6,419 nt of DNA from Acidiferrobacterales bacterium (GCA_015492195.1 WGFP01000219.1:1-6419), one strand, 5' to 3'; counted from the stretch's first letter, positions 1-5,203 are shown. The notes: generated by a model from the sequence alone, not told the origin. Translations and numbers: made by a program.

Positions 1-185
1 ACACTGACCGGCAGCGTGCTCTCGTGTCCCTGCATCACCATGCCGAGGGAATCGCCGACCATGATCAAATCCATGCCGGCGCGGTCCACGAGACTCGCAA
101 AGCTGTAGTCGTAGGCGGTCAGACAGGCGATTTTCTCGCCTGCGCGTTTCATTTCCTTCAGCGTGGCAAGGGTGACGGGTTTCAC
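1..185 (-). CDS. panB: 3-methyl-2-oxobutanoate hydroxymethyltransferase, N-terminal part (runs off left edge)
   Basis: PanB transfers a hydroxymethyl group from 5,10-methylene-tetrahydrofolate to 3-methyl-2-oxobutanoate, giving ketopantoate, the first committed step of pantothenate (coenzyme A) synthesis in the cytoplasm. Only 61 complete codons are in the window. They read very like the start of E. coli PanB: a TAYDYSFA block at residues 23-30, VGDSLGM at 43-49 with the Mg-binding Asp45, and QGHESTLPV at 52-60. The GTG start at 183-185 gives an MKPVTLATLKEMK beginning that fits the family. This GTG overlaps the TGA stop of the upstream kinase gene (GTGA, four bases), which suggests translational coupling. 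It is the last gene of the leftward pcnB-folK-kinase-panB run seen here; panC often follows in relatives but lies outside. Identification is secure; the rest of the gene cannot be checked. Confidence 0.95.
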   Translation of the reverse strand, partial: MKPVTLATLKEMKRAGEKIACLTAYDYSFASLVDRAGMDLIMVGDSLGMVMQGHESTLPVS

Positions 186-832
186 AATTCGGCTACAAGC
201 GGGTTGAAGAAATGCCGTCCGCTGTGAATCTTGCGAATGTATTCCACCAGCGTCTGAAAATCATCGCTGTTGTCGACGATGTTGATCTCGGCGGCATTAA
301 CGACCAGCAAAGGAGCGGCGGTGTAATGGTGAAAAAACTGGGTATAGGCATCGACGATAATCTGCAGGTAATCGCGTTCAATCATGCTTTCGTACTCGAT
401 CCCTCTGCGGCGCACGCGCTCGAGCAGCACGTCCACCGGCGCTTGCAGATAAATCACAAGATCAGGCACCGGTATATCGAGACTCAGCTGCGTGTAGACC
501 TGTTCGTAAAGCCGCAGCTCGTCGTTATCCAGATTGGCGCGCGCGAAAAGCTTGTCCTTGTCGAACAGAAAGTCCGTGACATAGCCGGAACTGAACATGT
601 CGCCCTGTTTCAATTCCTGGATCTGGCGCGCCCGCTGAAACAGAAAGAAAAGCTGCGTCGGCAAAGCAAAATACTTGCGTGACCGGTAAAACCGCTCGAG
701 AAAGGGGTTTTCATCCGGCCGTTCGAGCAACGGTCTGCCGCCGAAAGCGCCCGCCAACCGCCGGGCCAGACTGGTCTTGCCGACGCCGATCGGGCCTTCC
801 ACCACGACGTATCCCGGATTAAATGTATTCAT
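182..832 (-). CDS. deoxynucleoside kinase (deoxyadenosine/deoxyguanosine kinase family)
   Basis: This 216-residue protein belongs to the dNK/thymidine-kinase-2-like family of P-loop kinases, which phosphorylate deoxynucleosides for salvage in the cytoplasm. A Walker A motif GPIGVGKT is at residues 13-20. Residues 37-49 (ERPDENPFLERFY) match the substrate-site region of the family, YLQAP at 128-132 is the strand before the adenine-binding part, and the arginine-rich RVRRRGIEYE at 139-148 is the LID. Where eukaryotic members have a DRS or ERS motif, this one reads VTDFLFDKDKLFA (85-97), which I believe is usual for the proteobacterial branch. The length is normal. The ATG at 830-832 has only a weak Shine-Dalgarno. 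It lies 50 bases after folK and overlaps panB by four bases. Some genomes misname it as part of folK. The preferred nucleoside (dA, dG, dC or T) cannot be read from sequence. Confidence 0.9.
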   Translation of the reverse strand: MNTFNPGYVVVEGPIGVGKTSLARRLAGAFGGRPLLERPDENPFLERFYRSRKYFALPTQLFFLFQRARQIQELKQGDMFSSGYVTDFLFDKDKLFARANLDNDELRLYEQVYTQLSLDIPVPDLVIYLQAPVDVLLERVRRRGIEYESMIERDYLQIIVDAYTQFFHHYTAAPLLVVNAAEINIVDNSDDFQTLVEYIRKIHSGRHFFNPLVAEL

Positions 833-866
833 GCCATTTCAAACCTATATTTGAGAACCAAAGTAC

Positions 867-883
867 AACGGCGTGACGCCGTT
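867..883. repeat. perfect palindrome at the folK-kinase junction
   Basis: AACGGCGT (867-874) and ACGCCGTT (876-883) form a perfect 8-bp inverted repeat around a single central base. It begins at the last base of the folK stop codon and lies in the 50-base gap before the kinase gene. In the leftward mRNA it could form a stem of about 6-7 bp with a tiny loop. No U-run follows, so it is not a standard intrinsic terminator. It could stabilise or punctuate the message, bind a protein, or be chance. Confidence 0.4.
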
Positions 884-1413
884 CAACTCTCGATCTTCTC
901 CACTTTCTGGTCCGCACAAGCCGCCGTCAGGTCCGCCACCCGGCCGCGGCCGGGGATAACCATCTCCGGATCGATTTCAAGCAAAGGATACAGGACGAAG
1001 GCCCGTTCGTGGAGCCTGGGATGCGGCAGAATCAGATCGCCCGTGTGGCGGATTTCCTGACCATACACCAACAGATCAAGATCCAGGGTGCGGGGTCCGC
1101 CGCGCTCACCGTCGCGCGTCCGTCCCTGTTGCCGTTCGATCGCAAGCAGGTCTTGCAGCAGGGCCTCCGGGCGCAGCCGGGTCCGCAGGCCGCAAACGGC
1201 GTTGATGAAATCGGGCTGTTCCCGGATGCCCACGGGCGCGCTGCGATACAGCGATGAACAGCGCGTCACACGGGTGTCGGCCAATTCCTGAAGCGCGGCC
1301 ATGCCCGCGCGTACCTGACCGACCGGGTCCGCAAGATTGCTGCCCAGGCCCACGTACGCAAGGACGTCATTATAAAAGGTACGCACCGGCTGCCCCGACC
1401 TGTGATCAACCAC
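883..1413 (-). CDS. folK: 2-amino-4-hydroxy-6-hydroxymethyldihydropteridine pyrophosphokinase (HPPK)
   Basis: FolK transfers pyrophosphate from ATP to 6-hydroxymethyl-7,8-dihydropterin in folate synthesis, ahead of FolP. The 176-residue product shows AYVGLGSNL at 19-27, SSLYRSAPVG at 53-62, QPDFINAV at 66-73, and the signature RGGPRTLDLDLL at 104-115 with the two Mg-binding aspartates Asp111 and Asp113. PHPRLHERAFVLYPL near the C-terminus also fits E. coli FolK. The start used is GTG at 1411-1413, which overlaps the end of pcnB by eight bases. This gives about 15 residues more than E. coli FolK before the first strand. No in-frame ATG, GTG or TTG lies closer to the conserved AYVGLGSN block, so this start is favoured. 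pcnB-folK is a conserved pair in gammaproteobacteria. Confidence 0.96.
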   Translation of the reverse strand: MVDHRSGQPVRTFYNDVLAYVGLGSNLADPVGQVRAGMAALQELADTRVTRCSSLYRSAPVGIREQPDFINAVCGLRTRLRPEALLQDLLAIERQQGRTRDGERGGPRTLDLDLLVYGQEIRHTGDLILPHPRLHERAFVLYPLLEIDPEMVIPGRGRVADLTAACADQKVEKIES

Positions 1414-2692
1414 GGCGCGCCCGGCGGCGGCGTCTCTTTTTCCCCGCAGGCGGGGCGAGCGCCCGGACCATGGCCTTGCGCTCGGCCTCGGAAACTTCCT
1501 GGAAACGCGTCCACCAGTCGCTCAAGGCTTTTTCCGCCTCGCCGGTCTCGGCGCGCAACAATAAAAAATCGTATGCGGCGCGAAACCGCGGGTGATGCAA
1601 CAGCCGAAAAGCCTGCTGGCCGGCGCGACGTTCAAAACGACTCTGGAGGAACCAGATCTCACGCATCGGAATACTGAAGCGCTTGGGGATGGAGATATGG
1701 TTCAACTGCTCGCGCAAAACCCGCTCGGTGGCGCGCGCCAGGGCCACCTGATTGTTCACGCCCCGCGCCACGAGACCTCGGGTCTCCCGGCGCACCGGCT
1801 CCCACAACATGACGGCGAACAGAAATGCCGGCGTGACCGGCTTGCCCTCGGCCAGCCGCGCATCGGTGTTGGCAAGCGCGCGCGGAACAAGCGTAATCGG
1901 AAACCCCGATTCTTCCGTTTCCAGACTCTCTTCCGTCAACGGAAAAAGGTATCGAAACAAACCGTAGTGGCGCAACAGCTCGTAGGTTTCAAGCGCACAG
2001 CCCCCATGGAATAACTTCAGCACCTCCTCGAACATGCGGGCCGCCGGCACGTTCGCAAGCAGCGGCGCCAGTTCATGAATCGGGGCGGCTGTTTTTTTCT
2101 CGATCTTGAATCCAAGCTTCGCGGCAAAACGCACGGCACGGAGCATGCGTACCGGGTCTTCGCGATAACGGGATTCCGGTTCGCCGATGATGCGCAGGAT
2201 GCCCTGCTTAAGGTCGGCCACACCACCGACGTAATCCGTGACCTGAAAATTGCGGATGTCGTAGTAGAGCGCGTTGACGGTGAAATCACGCCTGAGGGCG
2301 TCTTCCTCCTGCGTCCCGAAAATATTCGCATCCGCTTCGTTCTTTCGGCCCGTCCTTTGGCGGGGCTGTCGCTTATCATTGGTTTGCGGATTGGCGCGAA
2401 AGGTGGCCACCTCAATAATTTCCCGTCCGAAGCGCACGTGCGCGAGGCGAAAACGACGGCCGATGAGGCGCGCATTCCGAAACAGTTTGCGGATCTCTTC
2501 GGGATGCGCATCGGTGACGACATCAAAATCCTTCGGTTCGCGCCCAAGCAGCAAATCGCGCACGCAGCCGCCCACCAGAAGGCTGGCGAAGCCGGCCTCT
2601 TTCAGGCGGTTCAAGACCTTAAGCGCGTTCTCGCTGATTCGCGCGCGGGAAATGGGATGCTGCGCGCGTGGGATTATAAGCGGTTCGTCAAT
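1406..2692 (-). CDS. pcnB: poly(A) polymerase I, probably starting at AUU
   Basis: PcnB adds 3' poly(A) tails that mark RNAs for decay. The nucleotidyltransferase head has LVGGCVRDLLLG at 39-50 and KDFDVVT at 54-60 with the catalytic pair Asp55/Asp57. The poly(A)-polymerase-specific IGRRFRLAHV (77-86), which separates it from CCA-adding enzymes, is followed by IIEVATFR (92-99) and RRDFTVNALYYD (134-145). YREDPVRMLRAVRFAAKLGF follows, and the tail ends in the basic run KKRRRRRARRG (418-428), like E. coli PcnB. Residues 2-26 (DEPLIIPRAQHPISR..ISENALKV) match the conserved E. coli N-terminus, so a TTG at 2612-2614 is too far in. An in-frame TAA lies at 2699-2701 and no ATG, GTG, TTG or CTG falls between it and that region. 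ATT at 2690-2692, nine bases after GAAAGG, is the best start (428 residues). E. coli pcnB is known to start at AUU. The end overlaps folK. Confidence 0.95.
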   Translation of the reverse strand: MDEPLIIPRAQHPISRARISENALKVLNRLKEAGFASLLVGGCVRDLLLGREPKDFDVVTDAHPEEIRKLFRNARLIGRRFRLAHVRFGREIIEVATFRANPQTNDKRQPRQRTGRKNEADANIFGTQEEDALRRDFTVNALYYDIRNFQVTDYVGGVADLKQGILRIIGEPESRYREDPVRMLRAVRFAAKLGFKIEKKTAAPIHELAPLLANVPAARMFEEVLKLFHGGCALETYELLRHYGLFRYLFPLTEESLETEESGFPITLVPRALANTDARLAEGKPVTPAFLFAVMLWEPVRRETRGLVARGVNNQVALARATERVLREQLNHISIPKRFSIPMREIWFLQSRFERRAGQQAFRLLHHPRFRAAYDFLLLRAETGEAEKALSDWWTRFQEVSEAERKAMVRALAPPAGKKRRRRRARRG

Positions 2693-2700
2693 CTTGGATT

Positions 2701-2718
2701 ACCTTTCGCTATAAAGGT
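2701..2718 (-). promoter_or_regulatory. pcnB ribosome binding site inside a small hairpin
   Basis: Read on the minus strand, ACCTTT (2718-2713), loop ATAGCG, AAAGGT (2706-2701) form a perfect 6-bp stem. The 3' arm contains the GAAAGG Shine-Dalgarno that stands nine bases before the proposed AUU start of pcnB. If the transcript begins far enough upstream to include both arms, the ribosome site would be partly hidden, adding to the weakness of the AUU codon. The stem is short and AU-rich, so the effect may be modest. The TATAGC within it could alternatively be part of a -10 element, in which case the hairpin would not be transcribed. Confidence 0.5.
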
Positions 2719-2741
2719 TCGTGATTAACACGGTTTGCCGG

Positions 2742-2769
2742 TTGTCTAAAACACACCCGTCCGTATAAT
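2742..2769 (+). promoter_or_regulatory. sigma-70-type promoter of tRNA-Glu
   Basis: TTGTCT (-35, 2742-2747) and a perfect TATAAT (-10, 2764-2769) are 16 bases apart. Transcription would start near 2776, about 35 bases before the tRNA. The pairing of a consensus -10 with a stable-RNA gene directly downstream makes this the clearest promoter in the window. It lies about 50 bases from the pcnB start on the opposite strand, so the two transcription units share a short divergent control region. I see no equally good minus-strand promoter for pcnB. Confidence 0.8.
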
Positions 2770-2809
2770 AACACCGCTTTCACGACGCCGTGTGCGCCCA
2801 ATCACGCAA

Positions 2810-2885
2810 GCTCCCTTCGTCTAGTGGCCTAGGACGCTGGCCTCTCACGCCGGTAACAGGGGTTCGAGTCCCCTAGGGAGCGCCA
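2810..2885 (+). tRNA. tRNA-Glu(CTC), CCA encoded
   Basis: The 76-base gene folds as a full cloverleaf. The acceptor arms are GCTCCCT (2810-2816) and AGGGAGC (2875-2881), followed by discriminator G and an encoded CCA. The D-arm is GTC/GAC around TAGTGGCCTAG. The anticodon stem CTGGC/GCCGG (one G-U pair) holds loop CTCTCAC, with anticodon CTC at 2844-2846, reading GAG. The T-arm is AGGGG/CCCCT around TTCGAGT. The body is very like E. coli tRNA-Glu, which has anticodon TTC, so this is the separate GAG-reading isoacceptor expected in a GC-rich genome. It appears as a single gene; no second tRNA or rRNA follows in the window. No clear terminator with a U-run is seen downstream. Confidence 0.97.
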
Positions 2886-2925
2886 TACTCTGCAAACCGC
2901 CCCTCGACTCCTTGGTGTTCTTGGC

Positions 2926-2939
2926 GGTGAATTTATCGG
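2926..2939 (+). repeat. 14-bp inverted repeat, left copy
   Basis: GGTGAATTTATCGG here is the exact reverse complement of positions 3785-3798. The two copies bracket the ankyrin-repeat gene, with 845 bases between them. Flanking bases do not extend the match. A rough estimate gives under one tenth of such a pair expected by chance in a window this size, so it is suggestive rather than proven. No duplicated target site is obvious. Confidence 0.6.
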
Positions 2940-2960
2940 GATAGAGATAAGGCGAGGAAA

Positions 2961-2991
2961 GCATTGGATTTACGCGCGGGCGCTCCAATGC
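2961..2991. repeat. 8-bp inverted repeat (hairpin) downstream of the tRNA
   Basis: GCATTGGA (2961-2968) and TCCAATGC (2984-2991) are perfectly complementary across a 15-base, GC-rich loop. The stem would be stable in RNA from either strand. No U-run follows on either side. It sits inside the longer-range pair 2950-2956/3028-3034. One or two such hairpins are expected by chance in this length, so a function is unproven. Confidence 0.4.
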
Positions 2992-3053
2992 CTCACAGAG
3001 AGAGTTACAGGAATAATACAGGGATATCTCGCCTACGGGACCAAGGATGCATA

Positions 3054-3071
3054 CGCGGCGAGTCGGCCGCG
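3054..3071 (-). terminator. possible terminator hairpin after the ankyrin gene
   Basis: CGCGGC (3054-3059), loop GAGTCG, GCCGCG (3066-3071) make a very GC-rich 6-bp stem about ten bases after the stop of the leftward ankyrin gene. The position fits a transcription end or an RNA-stabilising hairpin. The sequence that follows on the minus strand (GTATGCATCC) lacks the U-run of an intrinsic terminator, so the call is tentative. Confidence 0.3.
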
Positions 3072-3081
3072 GTCAGCCCGC

Positions 3082-3729
3082 CTACTCCTTCGCGCCGGCT
3101 TTCTTGAGAAGCTCGACCGTCCGGGTATAGCCGCCGCGTGCGGCAAGCTTTAAAGCGGTATCGCCGCGGCTGTCCTTCATGTTGACATCGGCGCGGTTAT
3201 CCACCAACAACTGCACGATATCGCTGTAGCCTTTGAAGGCCGCGGCCATCAACGGTGTCTTGCCGCTGACCGTGCGGATATTCACGTTCACCCCCTGACT
3301 GATAAGGGACTGTACCACGGCGATGCGTCCTTTCAGGATGGCCGTAAACAGGGCCGCCGCGCCGTGCGCGGTTTTCGAGCGCCCGCTTTTTTCAAGGCCG
3401 CTCGGCAGTTTAAGGACGCGATTGCTCAGCGAGATCACCACCATGGCGACCAGGCCAAGGAGCATGTACTGCGTATCGACGTTGAATTCCTTCGCGATTT
3501 CTTCCGGAAGGTTGGCGCCGACGGCGAGTAATGCAATGACGAGGATAAGCGTGAACTTCAGGTATCTAATGAGCGCGATGCCGACGACGGCGATCAGACC
3601 CACAATGAAATACTTGCGGTCGATATTCAGGTTTTCCGTGATCTCAAGTGGAAGGTTGGCGCCGATCGCCAGGAGGGCGATCACGATGACAACCCCCCAA
3701 TCCCGCGACGACTCTTTTAATATAACCAT
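3082..3729 (-). CDS. membrane protein with duplicated transmembrane hairpin and three ankyrin repeats
   Basis: I do not recognise this 215-residue protein as a named family. Residues 11-104 hold four predicted membrane segments in two tandem copies of one unit: VIALLAIGANLP..EI..N.D..Y (16-40) recurs as VIALLAVGANLPEEI..N.D..Y (64-88), offset 48 residues, with 22 of 38 positions identical over 16-53. Basic residues (Lys5, Arg9, Arg55, Lys58, Arg104, Lys107) flank the segments on one side and acidic residues fill the short loops, so both ends are probably cytoplasmic. Residues 121-215 are three ankyrin repeats; the second (about 155-186, GKTPLMAAAFKGYSDIVQLLVDNRADVN) is the most typical and the third ends at the C-terminus. 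The ankyrin part probably binds a partner protein at the membrane. The ATG at 3727-3729 has a strong GGGGAG five bases upstream. It seems to stand alone. Confidence 0.88.
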   Translation of the reverse strand: MVILKESSRDWGVVIVIALLAIGANLPLEITENLNIDRKYFIVGLIAVVGIALIRYLKFTLILVIALLAVGANLPEEIAKEFNVDTQYMLLGLVAMVVISLSNRVLKLPSGLEKSGRSKTAHGAAALFTAILKGRIAVVQSLISQGVNVNIRTVSGKTPLMAAAFKGYSDIVQLLVDNRADVNMKDSRGDTALKLAARGGYTRTVELLKKAGAKE

Positions 3730-3734
3730 ACAGA

Positions 3735-3740
3735 CTCCCC
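3735..3740 (-). promoter_or_regulatory. strong ribosome binding site of the ankyrin gene
   Basis: GGGGAG on the minus strand, with a five-base spacer to the ATG at 3729, is the best Shine-Dalgarno in the window and settles the start. Just upstream in the leader lie two small stem-loops that share bases 3758-3759, CAGGC/GCCTG (3746-3759) and TGCCGG/CCGGCA (3758-3773), so only one could form fully at a time. Confidence 0.7.
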
Positions 3741-3784
3741 TTTATCAGGCATACGCCTGCCGGCCTTCCGGCATACCGGACAAT

Positions 3785-3798
3785 CCGATAAATTCACC
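3785..3798 (-). repeat. 14-bp inverted repeat, right copy
   Basis: CCGATAAATTCACC on the plus strand is the exact reverse complement of 2926-2939. This copy lies in the leader region of the ankyrin gene, about 55 bases before its start codon, while the other lies beyond its stop. The pair therefore brackets the whole gene and its ribosome binding site. Confidence 0.6.
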
Positions 3799-3817
3799 CC
3801 ACACGCCCAATAGCCCA

Positions 3818-3846
3818 ATAATAGTAGCAAACACTCATACGACCAA
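3818..3846 (-). promoter_or_regulatory. possible promoter of the ankyrin gene
   Basis: On the minus strand TTGGTC (3846-3841) and TATTAT (3823-3818) are 17 bases apart. The -10 matches five of six consensus bases, the -35 only three. Transcription would start near 3811 and give a leader of about 80 bases holding the right inverted-repeat copy and the two small hairpins. The surrounding 3730-4001 gap is AT-rich and holds no gene I can support. Confidence 0.35.
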
Positions 3847-4001
3847 AAATATCTCGCATAAAAACGCCCGTCTGCGGCTTAAAAAAACGTCAGGATGGAC
3901 AAAAAATCACTTGATACGCCCCATTCCACAGATAGACCTGCTATCACAAACCCGTAACAGTGGTATCGGGCCTGTGGCGAATATTTATACCGGCATTAGT
4001 T

Positions 4002-4718
4002 TCACTTGCCGCCAAAAACCCGCGTCAGCCACCGGGAAATATCGGCAATTTCATCGGCAATCACGGCATGGCCCATGCGATATTCATGCCAATCTATGTT
4101 TAGCCCCCGCTCTTCCATCAGGGTACGGGCCTTTCGTGCCCAGGCAAAGGGGATCATCGGGTCGTCAATGCCGTGGGCCATGAAAATGGGCGCCTCGGCG
4201 TTGGCGGGATGGATCTCCGCCAGGAGATTCTTGACATCCGGTACGGGGGCGGACAAGGCCATGATCCCGGCCAGACGGGAAGGAAAACGCAAACCGGCAT
4301 GCAGCGCAATGGCGCCGCCCTGGGAGAAACCGGCCAAAACAATGCGCCCAGCGGCAATACCGCGCGCCATTTCGCGTTGGATTAATTCATGCGTGGCTTC
4401 CATGGATGCGTGAATGTGTTCGGTGTTCTGGGTAATCCCTTTTTCCGTGAGCGCCATGTCGTACCAGGCGCGCATGACGTATCCCTCGTTGATGGTGACG
4501 GGGCGGTAAGGCGCATGCGGAAAGACGAAACGCACGGCAAGTGATCGCGGAAGTTGGAGCATGGGCACGATCTCCTCGAAGTCATGGCCGTCCGCGCCCA
4601 ACCCGTGCAACCAGATTATGCCGGCTGAAGGATTCGATGACGTTTCTATCTCAAGCGGCGGCGTGCCGGACGCCCCCGGCTCATCGTGCAACCCCGCTGT
4701 GTCCGACCGGCCGCTCAC
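4002..4718 (-). CDS. carboxylesterase / lysophospholipase-like serine hydrolase
   Basis: This 238-residue alpha/beta-hydrolase belongs to the small-esterase family of Pseudomonas carboxylesterase II (EstB) and acyl-protein-thioesterase-like enzymes. WLHGLGADGHDFEEIVP (36-52) gives the oxyanion-hole strand. FVFPHAPYRPVTIN..VMRAWYD (64-87) is family-typical. The nucleophile elbow GFSQGG (130-135) carries Ser132, and the triad is completed by Asp186 in HGIDDPMIP (182-190) and His217 in MGHAV (215-219). It lacks a signal peptide, so it is probably cytoplasmic. The natural substrate is not known; relatives cleave short-chain esters and lysophospholipids. The GTG start at 4716-4718 follows the queD stop directly (TGAGTG), with GGGGA about seven bases upstream, so the two are likely co-transcribed and coupled. 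The first 22 or so residues are poorly conserved and the true start could be slightly later. Confidence 0.92.
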   Translation of the reverse strand: MSGRSDTAGLHDEPGASGTPPLEIETSSNPSAGIIWLHGLGADGHDFEEIVPMLQLPRSLAVRFVFPHAPYRPVTINEGYVMRAWYDMALTEKGITQNTEHIHASMEATHELIQREMARGIAAGRIVLAGFSQGGAIALHAGLRFPSRLAGIMALSAPVPDVKNLLAEIHPANAEAPIFMAHGIDDPMIPFAWARKARTLMEERGLNIDWHEYRMGHAVIADEIADISRWLTRVFGGK

Positions 4719-5078
4719 TCAGTCTTCCCCGCGGTAGATACAACCGGCGGTGCAGGTCTCACGCACGACGATCTTGGAAAGCTGCGGCAGTGCAGGCTTG
4801 AGTCTGTGCCAGATCCATTTCGCGAGATTCTCGCTGGTCGGGTTCTCCAGACCTGATATCTCATTCAAATAGTGATGATCAAGTTGCTTGAAAAGCGGAT
4901 CAAAGGCGCGGCCGATATCGGCAAAATCCTGAACCCAGCCTTCTTTTTGTTTGACTTGACCGGCGAGATGGATTTCAACTCTGAAAGAATGGCCGTGCAA
5001 ACGCCGACATTTGTGATCCTCGGGGAGGTTCGGCAACAGATGCGCGGCCTCGATGGTGAAAAGCTTGAATATTTCCAC
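4719..5078 (-). CDS. queD: 6-carboxy-5,6,7,8-tetrahydropterin synthase
   Basis: QueD converts 7,8-dihydroneopterin triphosphate to 6-carboxytetrahydropterin, the first dedicated step towards the tRNA base queuosine. The 119-residue protein is very like E. coli QueD throughout. The zinc ligands are His13 (FTIEAAH), His28 and His30 (RRLHGHSF). The catalytic Cys24 sits in HKCRRLHGH, and LDHHYLN (66-72), LENPTSENLAKWIW (77-90) and RETCTAGCIYRGE (106-118) complete the fold and active site. The HKC motif and the C-terminal ETCTAGCIYRGE separate QueD from eukaryotic-type pyruvoyltetrahydropterin synthase and from archaeal/Plasmodium-type PTPS-III. The GTG start at 5076-5078 gives MEIFKLFTIEAAH, in register with E. 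coli. There is no good Shine-Dalgarno in front. No other queuosine gene is in the window; its close partner downstream is an esterase. Confidence 0.96.
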   Translation of the reverse strand: MEIFKLFTIEAAHLLPNLPEDHKCRRLHGHSFRVEIHLAGQVKQKEGWVQDFADIGRAFDPLFKQLDHHYLNEISGLENPTSENLAKWIWHRLKPALPQLSKIVVRETCTAGCIYRGED

Positions 5079-5108
5079 AAAATAACCACGGCGTAAGTGG
5101 GTAGGGTT

Positions 5109-5136
5109 AGTTTAACCCCTTTAAACGGGTAAGCAA
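5109..5136 (-). promoter_or_regulatory. possible queD-esterase promoter
   Basis: On the minus strand TTGCTT (5136-5131) and TAAACT (5114-5109) are 16 bases apart, with a start point near 5102 and a leader of only about 24 bases. A short leader fits the missing Shine-Dalgarno before the queD GTG. The element overlaps small alternative inverted repeats: GGGTT/AACCC at 5104-5118, and ACCC with GGGT between about 5114 and 5130. Matches to consensus are partial. Confidence 0.35.
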
Positions 5137-5161
5137 ATTTCCGCTCCAGTCCCCGACGCGC

Positions 5162-5167
5162 TAGAAT
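5162..5167 (+). promoter_or_regulatory. possible -10 element of rhdA
   Basis: TAGAAT within GCTAGAATAG matches five of six bases of the -10 consensus, about 36 bases before the rhdA start. No good -35 stands 17 bases upstream (TTCCGC at 5139-5144 is poor). The ribosome site AAGGA (5196-5200) follows, close to the ATG at 5204. The same CTAGAAT string recurs at 6053-6059 before the next gene, which mildly supports promoter use. Confidence 0.4.
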
Positions 5168-5203
5168 AGTCAAACTTAGGGGAATAACATACAAAAAGGA
5201 ATC

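Larger units (their letters stand above)
2886..3081. other. non-coding stretch with several inverted repeats
   Basis: No convincing gene is seen here. It begins with an imperfect tandem 9-mer, CTTGGTGTT then CTTGGCGGT (2911-2928). It also holds one arm of a 14-bp inverted repeat (2926-2939) whose partner is at 3785-3798, an 8-bp hairpin (2961-2991), a 7-bp pair AGGCGAG (2950-2956) with CTCGCCT (3028-3034) that encloses it, and a GC-rich 6-bp stem-loop at 3054-3071. None of these is a textbook terminator. The region lies between the ends of a rightward tRNA and a leftward gene, where terminators for both would be expected. Confidence 0.5.

Noticed and set aside
2612..2614. TTG as the pcnB start
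   Set aside because: It would cut off the conserved IPR..H.ISR..ISENALKV segment that is in frame directly upstream.
2075..2728. Plus-strand open frame of 217 codons opposite pcnB
   Set aside because: It is the reverse-strand image of the highly conserved PcnB catalytic region and resembles no protein I know.
2810..2885. tRNA 3' end as a phage or island attachment site
   Set aside because: No integrase gene and no repeat of the tRNA 3' end is found in the window.
3861..3900. Intrinsic terminators on the minus strand for the esterase gene
   Set aside because: T-runs follow weak three- to four-bp stems (GCCGCAGACGGGC then TTTTT; GTC/GAC then TTTTTTT); the stems are too short to call.
3323..4183. 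Long plus-strand open frame of 286 codons
   Set aside because: It is the shadow of the ankyrin gene, the intergenic gap and the end of the esterase gene; the protein is low in meaning and the minus strand shows clear domains.
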